A stretch of 64,000 nt of DNA from the NCBI RefSeq assembly GCF_900624995.1, contig NZ_UYXQ01000018.1, positions 1-64,000 on the forward strand. Direction: 5' to 3'. The DNA is from Pseudomonas antarctica. GTDB taxonomy: Bacteria; Pseudomonadota; Gammaproteobacteria; Pseudomonadales; Pseudomonadaceae. Positions 44,596 to 52,361 of the stretch are shown here, one piece after another. The translations under genes were made by a program, and so were the position numbers. How positions within the stretch are numbered: position 1 is the stretch's first letter; every line of letters starts with the position of its first letter. The notes beneath the pieces were generated by a model. It was not told the DNA's origin. It ran no database searches and saw only the letters and a list, made by a program, of their open reading frames with translations.

Positions 44596-45942
44596 TCACA
44601 AGTTGTACTGTTTGCGTTTGCGGTACAGGGTCGACGCGTCGATGCCCAAAGTACGGGCCGCCTGGTCCAGGGTGTCGCTGGTGGCAAGTACCGCACCGAT
44701 ATGGGCTTTCTCCAGCTCGTCCAGACTCAACGCAGCGCCGATTCGCGGCGCATTGTTGGTCGGCTGCTCGGCCATCCCGAGGTGGCTGATTTCGACCTTT
44801 TCCAGTGGGCAGATAATACTGGCTCTCTCAACAACGTTTCTCAGTTCACGGATATTCCCTGGCCATCGGTAGTTGAGCAGTGCTTCACGCGCCTCGTCGC
44901 TGAAACCGCGCGCCGGTCGGGCGTATTCCTTGACGAAGCGCGCCAGGAAGCGGTCGGCCAGGGTCAGGATGTCTTCGCTGCGCTCACGCAGTGGCGGCAG
45001 GTGCAAGGTGATGACGTTGAGGCGATAGAGCAAGTCTTCGCGGAAACGGCCGTCGCGCACCATGTCTTCGAGGTTCAGGTTGGTGGCCGCCAGGATGCGC
45101 ACATCGGCACGCCGGGTGACCGGGTCGCCCACGCGCTCGTATTCCTTGTCCTGAATGAAGCGCAATAACTTGGGTTGCAAAGTGAGTGGGAAATCGCCGA
45201 TTTCGTCGAGAAAAAGCGTGCCGCCGTCTGCTTGGTTGACGCGGCCCAAGGTGCTCTCACTGGCACCGGTAAACGCACCACGGCTGTGGCCGAACAATTC
45301 GCTTTCCATCAGCTCGGCCGTGAGGGACGGGCAGTTGATGGTCACGCAGGACTTCTTCGCGCGTTTGCTCCAGCCGTGGATGGCCCGAGCCAATTCACCT
45401 TTACCTGTCCCAGACTCGCCCAGGATTAAAATGTTGGCGTCGGTGCCCGCGACTTGGCGTGCGGTTTCCAACACCACCATCATGGCCGGGCTGTGGGAAT
45501 CGAGCCCGTCTTTGGGTTGGCGCACTTCGCCTTCCAGCGCTTCCAGGCGTGCCGAGAGTTGGCGCACTTCCAATTGCTTGGCGGTGGCCAGGCGCAATTG
45601 GTCAGGGCTGCATGGCTTGACCAAGTAGTCGGCTGCACCGGCCTGGATCGCGTCGACTGCGGTATCCACGGCTGAATGCGCGGTAACAATCACCACGCGC
45701 ATCCACGGCGCCTGGATACGCATCTGCGCCAATACATCCAGGCCATTGTCTTCGCCCAGGCGCAGGTCGAGGAAGCACAGGTCGAACACCTGGCGTTGCA
45801 TCAGGGCGTCGGCTTGGGCGGCGCTGTTGGCGGTGGCTACGGTATAGCCTTCATCTTCCAGGCAGTAACGGAAGGTGCGAAGGATCGCGGATTCGTCATC
45901 CACTAAAAGAATGCGGCCTTGAAGTTCCTTGGCTGATTCCAT
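44596..45942 (-). CDS. algB: Response regulator AlgB (NtrC family)
   Basis: A 448-residue regulator: receiver domain with phosphoacceptor Asp59 (C-F-L-D-L-R), AAA+ domain with Walker A G-E-S-G-T-G-K, an intact G-A-F-T-G-A sigma-54 contact loop and Walker B G-T-L-F-L-D-E-I, then a Fis-type helix-turn-helix ending T-L-Y-R-K-R-K. It is the partner of KinB and regulates alginate synthesis in P. aeruginosa. The intact sigma-54 loop is notable because a sigma-54-type promoter lies in the divergent upstream region. Confidence 0.95.
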   Translation of the reverse strand: MESAKELQGRILLVDDESAILRTFRYCLEDEGYTVATANSAAQADALMQRQVFDLCFLDLRLGEDNGLDVLAQMRIQAPWMRVVIVTAHSAVDTAVDAIQAGAADYLVKPCSPDQLRLATAKQLEVRQLSARLEALEGEVRQPKDGLDSHSPAMMVVLETARQVAGTDANILILGESGTGKGELARAIHGWSKRAKKSCVTINCPSLTAELMESELFGHSRGAFTGASESTLGRVNQADGGTLFLDEIGDFPLTLQPKLLRFIQDKEYERVGDPVTRRADVRILAATNLNLEDMVRDGRFREDLLYRLNVITLHLPPLRERSEDILTLADRFLARFVKEYARPARGFSDEAREALLNYRWPGNIRELRNVVERASIICPLEKVEISHLGMAEQPTNNAPRIGAALSLDELEKAHIGAVLATSDTLDQAARTLGIDASTLYRKRKQYNL

Positions 45943-46332
45943 CTGTCCCGCGCTCCTTAACTATGAATGATGGTGTTTAGTCCCGGAATAATCGGGCAAG
46001 TTGCATGGTTTATTCTGATTGATAAAAGGCACCTTCGTGCAGGTATCTGCGCATCCCCCTACAAACGCGCTGGTTGACAGCGTTTTCATGCCTTCTTGCC
46101 ACTTCGGCAATTCAATATCCCCTTTCGATCCCTTGACCCGACCATTGACCATCGTGCATTTCGCACGGTCTGCATAGGGGCATCGTGCAGGATGCTGGGC
46201 TCATAGGCGGCAATGTATTTATAACTATATGATTCTATTGAGTTTTATTTTGTAAAAAATCTGGCATGCACCCTGCAATACCTCTCCCAACAGTGTCATG
46301 ACCGAATAATCAGAATGCGGGAGAAATGCAGC
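45943..46332. other. Divergent regulatory region between algB and the lysozyme-inhibitor operon
   Basis: A 390-base gap. It holds a sigma-54-type promoter pointing right (46263-46276), an AT-rich block at 46210-46260 where a bending protein such as IHF could bind, and a small palindrome (CGTGC-ATTTC-GCACG) near 46155-46170. A 63-codon frame on the minus strand (45961-46152) has no ribosome site or recognisable motif and is not called. Confidence 0.55.
46262..46278 (+). promoter_or_regulatory. Sigma-54 (RpoN) promoter
   Basis: TGGCATG-CACC-CTGCAA matches the -24/-12 consensus TGGCACG-N4-TTGCA with GG (46263-46264) and GC (46275-46276) exactly ten bases apart. It would start transcription near 46288, about 45 bases before the first gene of the operon. 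Confidence 0.65.
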
Positions 46333-46617
46333 ATGACTCGCCAAAGCCTCAGCCCATTGCGTGTATCGCCACTGCGCTTGCAGCAAGGTCTCTTCGCCAG
46401 CCTGGCGTTGATGGTCACGTTGATTGCCGGCCAGCAGTTTCAGCATTGGCAACAGAGTCAGCAGCAAGCCCCGCAATTCGAACGTCCGGTGATGACCCAG
46501 ACCCATTTTCGTTCCGTTGGCAGCGTTACTGCCGATGTAACCGCCCCGCAGTTGAGAGTGGTTGACCAGGATTCGACCTTGGGCGAATTGCCCGCTCAAG
46601 AGCGTTGGGTGTTCTAG
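46333..46617 (+). CDS. Hypothetical single-pass membrane protein
   Basis: A 94-residue protein not recognised. Residues 1-20 are basic; one hydrophobic helix follows (about 21-36, A-S-L-A-L-M-V-T-L-I-A-G); the rest is Gln-rich and then hydrophilic, ending in E-R-W-V-F. It probably sits in the inner membrane with its tail in the periplasm. I chose ATG 46333, preceded by GGGAGA, over 46315. It is the first gene after the sigma-54 promoter. Confidence 0.7.
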   Translation: MTRQSLSPLRVSPLRLQQGLFASLALMVTLIAGQQFQHWQQSQQQAPQFERPVMTQTHFRSVGSVTADVTAPQLRVVDQDSTLGELPAQERWVF

Positions 46618-46695
46618 GCAACAAAAGGTCGCTTGTGTTGAGCGGCCGCACGGCACTACCGCTGTTACCCCTATAAAAGCGTAAGGAGAATCACC

Positions 46696-46860
46696 ATGTT
46701 GAGTTGGGCAATCACATTTCTGATCATCGCCATTGTGGCTGCAGTCCTGGGCTTCGGTGGTATCGCGGGCACCGCCACGGGTATCGCAAAAATTCTGTTT
46801 GTGGTCTTCCTGGTGATGTTCATCGCTTCGTTCTTCTTTGGTCGTCGCGGCCGAGGCTGA
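46696..46860 (+). CDS. DUF1328 small membrane protein (YtjA family)
   Basis: A 54-residue protein of two hydrophobic helices ending F-F-F-G-R-R-G-R-G, read from an ATG with AAGGAG upstream. DUF1328 proteins are small inner-membrane proteins of unknown function, often linked to stress responses. The next gene starts two bases after its stop, so both are in one operon. Confidence 0.85.
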   Translation: MLSWAITFLIIAIVAAVLGFGGIAGTATGIAKILFVVFLVMFIASFFFGRRGRG

Positions 46861-46862
46861 AT

Positions 46863-47330
46863 ATGACCACTTTGTCTATCAAAGCCATTGCTGCCGCCCT
46901 GCTCTTGGGCGGTAGCGGCCTGGTGATGGCCGCCAATGACGGCCAATCACGGGCTAACGAGTTGCTCAGTGCGGACAAGCAGTACCGCGAAACCTGGCAA
47001 AGCGTGGTGAAGAAAGAAGAGCGCCTGCCGGAATGGGTGATGAACCTGTCCGGTACCGCCGAACAAATGAATGCCGTGCAAGAAGATGGCGAGAAGTACT
47101 TGGTCGGGCCGCTCTGCGAAACTGCAGATACCTGCCTGAACAAGCGTCTGATCGTTGCCTTCAGCTACGACAAGGAAGATGCCTACGCCATGTTGGTTCA
47201 AGTCCCGGCCGGTCTGCCGGCAGACAAGTCCCCGACACGGCACGCCGACTACCGCTTTATCGGTAAGCCGAACGAAGGCATGCAAAAGCTGCTGATGGAG
47301 CAGCTTAAGAAAGATCCGAATTGGTACTAG
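46863..47330 (+). CDS. Inhibitor of vertebrate lysozyme (Ivy) family protein
   Basis: A 155-residue periplasmic protein with a signal peptide (cleavage near V-M-A-A-N) and the cysteine pair in L-C-E-T-A-D-T-C, the place of the Ivy inhibitory loop C-x4-C. Ivy proteins block C-type lysozymes and lytic enzymes in the periplasm. I recall PA5481 as the second Ivy of P. aeruginosa, at the same place. The loop residues differ from the E. coli C-K-P-H-D-C, so inhibitory strength cannot be judged. Confidence 0.85.
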   Translation: MTTLSIKAIAAALLLGGSGLVMAANDGQSRANELLSADKQYRETWQSVVKKEERLPEWVMNLSGTAEQMNAVQEDGEKYLVGPLCETADTCLNKRLIVAFSYDKEDAYAMLVQVPAGLPADKSPTRHADYRFIGKPNEGMQKLLMEQLKKDPNWY

Positions 47331-47373
47331 GTTCCGTCTGACGCTTCTGTCGTCAACGGGGCCGGCGTCCATG

Positions 47374-47397
47374 GAAAGAAGCCCTTTCGCTTCTTTC
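47374..47397 (+). terminator. Probable terminator of the Ivy operon
   Basis: GAAAGAAGC and GCTTCTTTC form a perfect nine-base stem with a six-base loop, 43 bases after the Ivy gene stop. The T run is weak (TTTCTGT), but a second hairpin follows at once, so together they are likely to stop transcription. Confidence 0.55.
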
Positions 47398-47819
47398 TGT
47401 CAGCATCGCTCGCCAAGGGCGATGCATGACCAGGGGGCCGGGTTGCTCTGATCAATCGAGATCGGCGTGACCTACGGGCACAGGGAGTGCCTGCGCAAGG
47501 GCCGGGTCAGGCGAAAAGCTGCGACGCAAGTTCACAAGTCCTCAAGCTTGCTGAACTTGCGACGGGCTTATAGCGCTCACGACCGATCTTGTATGTCGCC
47601 CATAGCCGCTGTTTTATTTTTTGCCTCCTCACAAACATTACTTGGTGTGTCGAGGCGACCTTCTATCGAGAAAATTTCGCTCCCGCCATAGAACATATCC
47701 GACGCCAAGCTCATCAAATCCCAGGCATTTTTGCGAATCGCTGAAAGTCGTCCAATATCTCTGAGCAAGCCGGTATTGGTCGGTTCACGGCATATTCACC
47801 TGCCTAAATGGCGTATTTG

Positions 47820-47839
47820 AACTGACCGTTCGGACAGTT
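47820..47839. promoter_or_regulatory. Candidate operator (palindrome) upstream of gltP
   Basis: AACTGACCG-TT-CGGACAGTT is symmetric at 8 of 9 positions per arm, the size and form of a TetR-type operator. No TetR-type gene is seen in the window. A second palindrome, ATGCCGA-T-TCGGCAT, lies at 47856-47870. Confidence 0.4.
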
Positions 47840-48060
47840 ATTTACAAAAAAAGCCATGCCGATTCGGCATAGGGTAGGCGTTTACGGCATTAGACGTCGC
47901 TCCCTTGCATGGGAATAGTTGCGCCTTTTTTCGCCTGCCAGTAAGCCATTTCGGCCACGCTGCGGTGACCTTCTACGGAGGCAGATGCACACACTTTTTC
48001 GCTTCCGAGCGTTCCAGCTGGCGCATTTGCCTTAAGTCCACTTGAAGTAAGGGTAATGAC

Positions 48061-49392
48061 ATGAAGAAGGCAAAGCTAAGCCTCGCCTGGCAGATCCTCA
48101 TCGGTTTGGTATTGGGTATCGCAATCGGTGCAGTGCTTAACCATTTCAGTGCTGAAAAAGCCTGGTGGATCAGCAATGTGTTGCAGCCGGCGGGCGATAT
48201 TTTTATCCGCCTGATCAAGATGATCGTGATCCCGATTGTGATTTCCTCGCTGATCGTCGGCATCGCCGGTGTGGGAGACGCGAAGAAACTCGGTCGAATC
48301 GGCGTCAAAACCATCCTCTACTTCGAAGTGGTCACCACCATCGCCATTGTGGTCGGCCTGTTGTTGGCCAACCTGTTCCACCCGGGCGCCGGGATCGACA
48401 TGAGTACCTTGGGTACCGTCGACATCTCCAAGTACACCGCCACTGCCGCCGAAGTGCAGCATGAGCATGCGTTCATCGAGACCCTCCTCAACCTGATCCC
48501 TTCGAACATCTTTGCCGCCGTTGCCCGTGGCGAAATGCTGCCGATCATCTTCTTCTCGGTGCTGTTCGGCCTCGGGCTGTCGAGCCTCAAGCCGGAACTG
48601 CGCGAGCCGCTGGTGACGATGTTCCAGGGCGTGTCCGAGAGCATGTTCAAAGTTACCCACATGATCATGAAGTACGCCCCAATCGGCGTATTTGCCCTGA
48701 TCGCGGTGACCGTTGCCAACTTCGGCTTCGCCTCTTTGCTGCCGCTGGCCAAGCTGGTGATCCTGGTTTACGTGGCCATCTTGTTCTTCGCTTTTGCGGT
48801 ACTGGGCCTGATCGCGCGTCTGTTTGGCTTCTCGATCCTCAAGCTGATCCGCATCTTCAAGGACGAGCTGGTACTGGCTTACTCCACCGCCAGTTCCGAA
48901 ACCGTGCTGCCACGTGTGATCGAGAAGATGGAAGCCTACGGCGCGCCGAAGGCCATCTGCAGCTTTGTGGTGCCGACCGGCTACTCGTTCAACCTCGACG
49001 GTTCGACCCTGTACCAGAGCATCGCGGCTATCTTTATCGCCCAGCTGTACGGCATCGACCTGTCGATTGGCCAGCAATTGATGCTGGTGTTGACGTTGAT
49101 GGTCACCTCCAAAGGTATTGCCGGCGTGCCGGGCGTGTCCTTCGTGGTGCTGCTGGCCACCTTGGGCAGCGTCGGTATTCCGCTGGAAGGCCTGGCGTTC
49201 ATTGCTGGTGTCGACCGCATTATGGACATGGCGCGTACCGCGCTGAACGTGATCGGCAACGCCTTGGCCGTATTGGTCATCTCCCGCTGGGAGGGCATGT
49301 ACGACGACGCCAAGGGCGAGCGCTACTGGAACTCCCTGCCGCACTGGCGCAGCAAGCCAGCGTCGCCGGCCGCGCAAGCTACCCGCGGCTGA
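48061..49392 (+). CDS. gltP: Glutamate/aspartate:proton symporter
   Basis: A 443-residue DAACS-family transporter. The family marks are the serine-rich loop Y-S-T-A-S-S-E-T-V-L-P, the hairpin P-T-G-Y-S-F-N-L-D-G-S (substrate binding) and M-A-R-T-A-L-N-V-I-G-N. It takes up C4/C5 dicarboxylic amino acids into the cytoplasm. It is followed by a strong hairpin terminator and matches PA5479. Confidence 0.93.
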   Translation: MKKAKLSLAWQILIGLVLGIAIGAVLNHFSAEKAWWISNVLQPAGDIFIRLIKMIVIPIVISSLIVGIAGVGDAKKLGRIGVKTILYFEVVTTIAIVVGLLLANLFHPGAGIDMSTLGTVDISKYTATAAEVQHEHAFIETLLNLIPSNIFAAVARGEMLPIIFFSVLFGLGLSSLKPELREPLVTMFQGVSESMFKVTHMIMKYAPIGVFALIAVTVANFGFASLLPLAKLVILVYVAILFFAFAVLGLIARLFGFSILKLIRIFKDELVLAYSTASSETVLPRVIEKMEAYGAPKAICSFVVPTGYSFNLDGSTLYQSIAAIFIAQLYGIDLSIGQQLMLVLTLMVTSKGIAGVPGVSFVVLLATLGSVGIPLEGLAFIAGVDRIMDMARTALNVIGNALAVLVISRWEGMYDDAKGERYWNSLPHWRSKPASPAAQATRG

Positions 49393-49410
49393 TAGCGCGA
49401 CTGCTGTGAG

Positions 49411-49437
49411 ACAAACCCCGGGAATTCCGGGGTTTGT
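49411..49437 (+). terminator. Terminator after gltP
   Basis: ACAAACCCCGG and CCGGGGTTTGT form a perfect 11-base stem with a five-base loop, 18 bases after the gltP stop. The T run after it is short (CGTTTCT), but the stem is very stable. Confidence 0.8.
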
Positions 49438-49489
49438 CGTTTCTGCCAGCCCCGCTATCATTCGCCCCATCTTTCGGGGGATTCAACTG

Positions 49490-50719
49490 ATGCTCAATGG
49501 CCTGTGGCTTGGCTTCTTTGTCGTGGCAATGGTGTCAGCACTGGCGCAATGGCTGATTGGCGGTAATGCCGGGATTTTTGCGGCGATGGTGGAAAGCATT
49601 TTCGCCATGGCCAAATTGTCGGTGGAAGTGATGGTGCTGCTGTTCGGCACGCTGACCTTATGGCTGGGCTTTTTGCGCATCGCCGAAAAAGCCGGGATTG
49701 TCGACTGGCTGGCCAAGGCCCTCGGCCCGCTGTTTCGCCGCCTGATGCCGGAGGTGCCGGCCGGCCACCCCGCTATTGGCTTGATCACCCTCAACTTCGC
49801 GGCCAACGGCCTGGGCCTGGACAACGCCGCCACGCCTATCGGCCTGAAAGCCATGAAGGCGCTGCAGGAACTCAACCCGATCCCCAACACCGCGAGTAAC
49901 GCGCAGATTCTGTTCCTGGTGCTCAACGCGTCTTCGCTGACGCTGTTGCCAGTGACCATCTTCATGTACCGCGCCCAGCAAGGCGCCGTCGACCCGACGC
50001 TGGTGTTCCTGCCAATCCTGCTGGCTACCAGCGCTTCGAGCTTGGTGGGTCTGCTCTCGGTGGCGGTAATGCAGCGCCTGCGGCTGTGGGACCCGGTGGT
50101 GCTGGCTTACCTGATTCCCGGCGCGCTGATCCTCGGTGGCTTTATGGCGTTGTTGGCGACCTTGTCCGCCACGGCGTTGGCCGGCTTGTCTTCGATCCTC
50201 GGCAACCTGACGCTGTTCGGCCTGATCATGTTGTTCCTGGTGATCGGTGCGCTGCGCAAGGTCAAGGTGTACGAAGCGTTTGTCGAAGGCGCCAAAGAGG
50301 GCTTCGACGTTGCCAAGAACCTACTGCCGTATCTGGTGGCGATGCTCTGCGCGGTGGGTGTGTTGCGCGCGTCCGGCGCCTTGGACTTCGGCCTTGAGGG
50401 GATTCGCCACGTGGTGGCCTGGACGGGCCTGGACACGCGATTTGTCGACGCGTTGCCGACCGCGATGGTCAAGCCGTTCTCCGGCAGTGCTGCGCGGGCC
50501 ATGCTGATCGAGACCATGCAGACCCAGGGCGTGGACAGCTTCCCGGCGTTGGTGGCGGCGACGATCCAAGGCAGTACGGAGACCACCTTCTATGTGTTGG
50601 CGGTGTACTTTGGCTCGGTGGGGATCCAGCGGGCACGGCATGCCGTGGGATGTGCGTTGCTGGCTGAGTTTGCTGGCGTCGTGGCGGCGATTTCGGTGTG
50701 CTACTGGTTCTTTGGTTAA
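49490..50719 (+). CDS. Nucleoside-recognition (Gate) domain membrane protein, SpmA-SpmB-like fusion
   Basis: A 409-residue protein with about ten membrane helices. The first half resembles spore maturation protein A (L-N-F-A-A-N-G-L-G-L-D-N-A-A-T-P) and the second half SpmB (M-V-K-P-F-S-G-S-A-A-R and Q-G-S-T-E-T-T-F-Y), both of the Gate family. In a non-sporulating organism it is likely a transporter of unknown substrate. ATG 49490 was chosen; an earlier frame start at 49406 lies in the gltP terminator. Confidence 0.85.
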   Translation: MLNGLWLGFFVVAMVSALAQWLIGGNAGIFAAMVESIFAMAKLSVEVMVLLFGTLTLWLGFLRIAEKAGIVDWLAKALGPLFRRLMPEVPAGHPAIGLITLNFAANGLGLDNAATPIGLKAMKALQELNPIPNTASNAQILFLVLNASSLTLLPVTIFMYRAQQGAVDPTLVFLPILLATSASSLVGLLSVAVMQRLRLWDPVVLAYLIPGALILGGFMALLATLSATALAGLSSILGNLTLFGLIMLFLVIGALRKVKVYEAFVEGAKEGFDVAKNLLPYLVAMLCAVGVLRASGALDFGLEGIRHVVAWTGLDTRFVDALPTAMVKPFSGSAARAMLIETMQTQGVDSFPALVAATIQGSTETTFYVLAVYFGSVGIQRARHAVGCALLAEFAGVVAAISVCYWFFG

Positions 50720-50729
50720 GGCTTAGATT

Positions 50730-50810
50730 GCTATCGCAGGCAAGCCAGCTCCCACCTGTTTGAATGTATTTACACATCAAAATGTGGGAGCTGGCTTGCC
50801 TGCGATGAGG
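50730..50810. repeat. REP pair (81 bp)
   Basis: CTATCGCAGGCAAGCCAGCT is answered by AGCTGGCTTGCCTGCGATG after a 25-base spacer that is nearly the same length as in the pair at 27905. It separates convergent genes. Confidence 0.85.
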
Positions 50811-50813
50811 CCC

Positions 50814-51425
50814 TCAGCGTTTCGCAGCAGTATTGCCCTGCTGCACCACCCAATCCACCACCTGCTTATTCAACTGATCCCCCGCCTGCCCAAACGCAGC
50901 CACTACGGCCGGCACCTTGGTGTCACCCACCGGCTGGCGCACCTCAAACCGCCGGCTGGCAATAATCCGCTGATCAGTCCCGCGCACCAACCGCGCATCC
51001 AGGCGGATCACTACTTCCACCGCACTGGCGTGATACTCACTCTGAAACGCCTGCAACTGTCCGCCGAGCTCATAGTCGGCCTGCAGGTTAGTCTCGTCGG
51101 TGCTCAGCAGCGTCACGCGCCCATCGCGCTGGAAGCCGTCCATAAAGCGATTGCGCAGCAACACCGGCGTCGGGTCGCTCCAGCGTGAATTCGCGTAGCT
51201 ACTGATCAGGTTGCCATTGGGCACCACGGCAATGCGCGGGCTGTCGAGGAATTCGCTGCTCTGCGGCTTACTCACGCGTAACGACCAACTCACCGGTACG
51301 CCTTGGCTGGTCGTCTGGGCTGATGTCAAGCGGTACACATCCGAAGGGTCCGGCTTGGGCAGAATCGAGCAGGCGCTGATCAGCGCCAGCGCCACAGGCG
51401 CAATCAGTTGGTAAGCACGCTTCAT
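50814..51425 (-). CDS. ABC transport auxiliary lipoprotein (PqiC-like)
   Basis: A 203-residue lipoprotein with lipobox L-I-S-A-C and the family's ABC-type transport auxiliary domain (S-V-L-R-V-like W-S-L-R-V, R-W-S-D-P-T-P, L-Q-A-F-Q). In PqiABC such proteins sit in the outer membrane and receive lipid from the MCE protein. It overlaps the MlaD-like gene by four bases and is last in the four-gene operon. Confidence 0.88.
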   Translation of the reverse strand: MKRAYQLIAPVALALISACSILPKPDPSDVYRLTSAQTTSQGVPVSWSLRVSKPQSSEFLDSPRIAVVPNGNLISSYANSRWSDPTPVLLRNRFMDGFQRDGRVTLLSTDETNLQADYELGGQLQAFQSEYHASAVEVVIRLDARLVRGTDQRIIASRRFEVRQPVGDTKVPAVVAAFGQAGDQLNKQVVDWVVQQGNTAAKR

Positions 51426-52360
51426 GGCGTGAACTCCTTGTTCTTATCGCTGCCCAGCAAATAACCGCTGGGGTTGGCTTCGAGGCGGCGGGAGATGGCG
51501 CGCAGCGAACCCAAGGTTTCACGCAGTTCGCGCACGGCCGGTGCCAGTTCGTTGAGGCCCTGCATGCCGCTGTTGACCGAGTCCTTGTTGTTGGTCAGCA
51601 AGGTGTTGATGGTCGCAGTGCTTTGCTCAAGCGATTTCATCGCCTGCTCGGCGCTGCCGAAGGCCTGCTTGCCTTGATCGTTCAGCAAGCCATTGGCATT
51701 GCGCATCAACACTGTGGTTTGTTCCAGGGCGGCAGTCGCCTGTTTGCTCACCTGCATTAATTGCTGCATCACCACTTTGATATCGCCGCGTTGGTCGGCG
51801 ATGGCGCCGGTGGTTTGCTGCAGATTGGCCAAGGTGTTGCTCAGGCGCTCGACGTTCTCGCGGGAGAACATGTGGTTGGCGTTGTGCAGCAGCAGGTTGA
51901 TGCTGGTCATCAGGTCGTTGCTGTTATTGAGCAGGCGTGCGATCGGCGAGGGCGAGGCGATGATTTCCGGCAGGTTGCCGTCCTTGCCCGTGAGTTCCGG
52001 GCTTTGCGGTGTGCCGCCGCTGAGCTGGATGATCGAGGTGCCGGTGATACCGGTCAGGGCCAGCTTGGCCTGGGTGTCTTCCTTGATTGGCGTCTGCCCG
52101 GCCAGGCGGATGCGCGCGAGTACGCGGCGCGGGTCCTTGGGGTCTAAGCGCAGGCTGATGACGTCGCCCACCTTGATCCCGCTGTACTGCACCGAACTGC
52201 CCTGCGAAAGGCCGCTGACCGCCTCGTTGAACACCACTTCATAATCCTGGAAGGCGCTGTCGATGCTGGACTTGGCCAGCCACAGGCCAAACAGCATCGC
52301 GCCGACCACCACGATCACGCTGAACAGACCGATCATCACATGATGGGCTCGGGTTTCCAT
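51422..52360 (-). CDS. MlaD/MCE-domain protein
   Basis: A 312-residue protein with one N-terminal membrane anchor (about 10-32) and an MCE domain (about 40-120, with L-S-Q-G-S-S-V-Q-Y-S-G-I-K-V-G). The rest is a helical region rich in Gln/Asn that would form a periplasmic stalk or barrel. MCE proteins hold hydrophobic lipids on their way between membranes. ATG 52360 starts at the anchor and is one base after the ATPase stop. Confidence 0.9.
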   Translation of the reverse strand: METRAHHVMIGLFSVIVVVGAMLFGLWLAKSSIDSAFQDYEVVFNEAVSGLSQGSSVQYSGIKVGDVISLRLDPKDPRRVLARIRLAGQTPIKEDTQAKLALTGITGTSIIQLSGGTPQSPELTGKDGNLPEIIASPSPIARLLNNSNDLMTSINLLLHNANHMFSRENVERLSNTLANLQQTTGAIADQRGDIKVVMQQLMQVSKQATAALEQTTVLMRNANGLLNDQGKQAFGSAEQAMKSLEQSTATINTLLTNNKDSVNSGMQGLNELAPAVRELRETLGSLRAISRRLEANPSGYLLGSDKNKEFTP

Positions 52361-52361
52361 G

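Larger units (their letters stand above)
47331..48060. other. 730-base gap with inverted repeats before gltP
   Basis: No recognisable gene. It holds two hairpins after the Ivy gene (47374-47397 and about 47403-47426), a 12-base near-perfect inverted repeat (47523-47534 with 47552-47563), two short palindromes upstream of gltP (47820-47839 and 47856-47870) and a 63-codon minus-strand frame (47577-47768) of unclear standing. The composition is more AT-rich at 47580-47860 than elsewhere. Confidence 0.6.

Noticed and set aside
45961..46152. A 63-codon minus-strand frame upstream of algB
   Set aside because: No ribosome site, no recognised motif, and it lies in the region expected to hold the algB promoter.
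47553..47582. A second AlgU-type promoter (GAACTT followed by TCACGA)
   Set aside because: The spacing is 18 bases and the -10 is a poor match; the GAACTT is part of the inverted repeat there.
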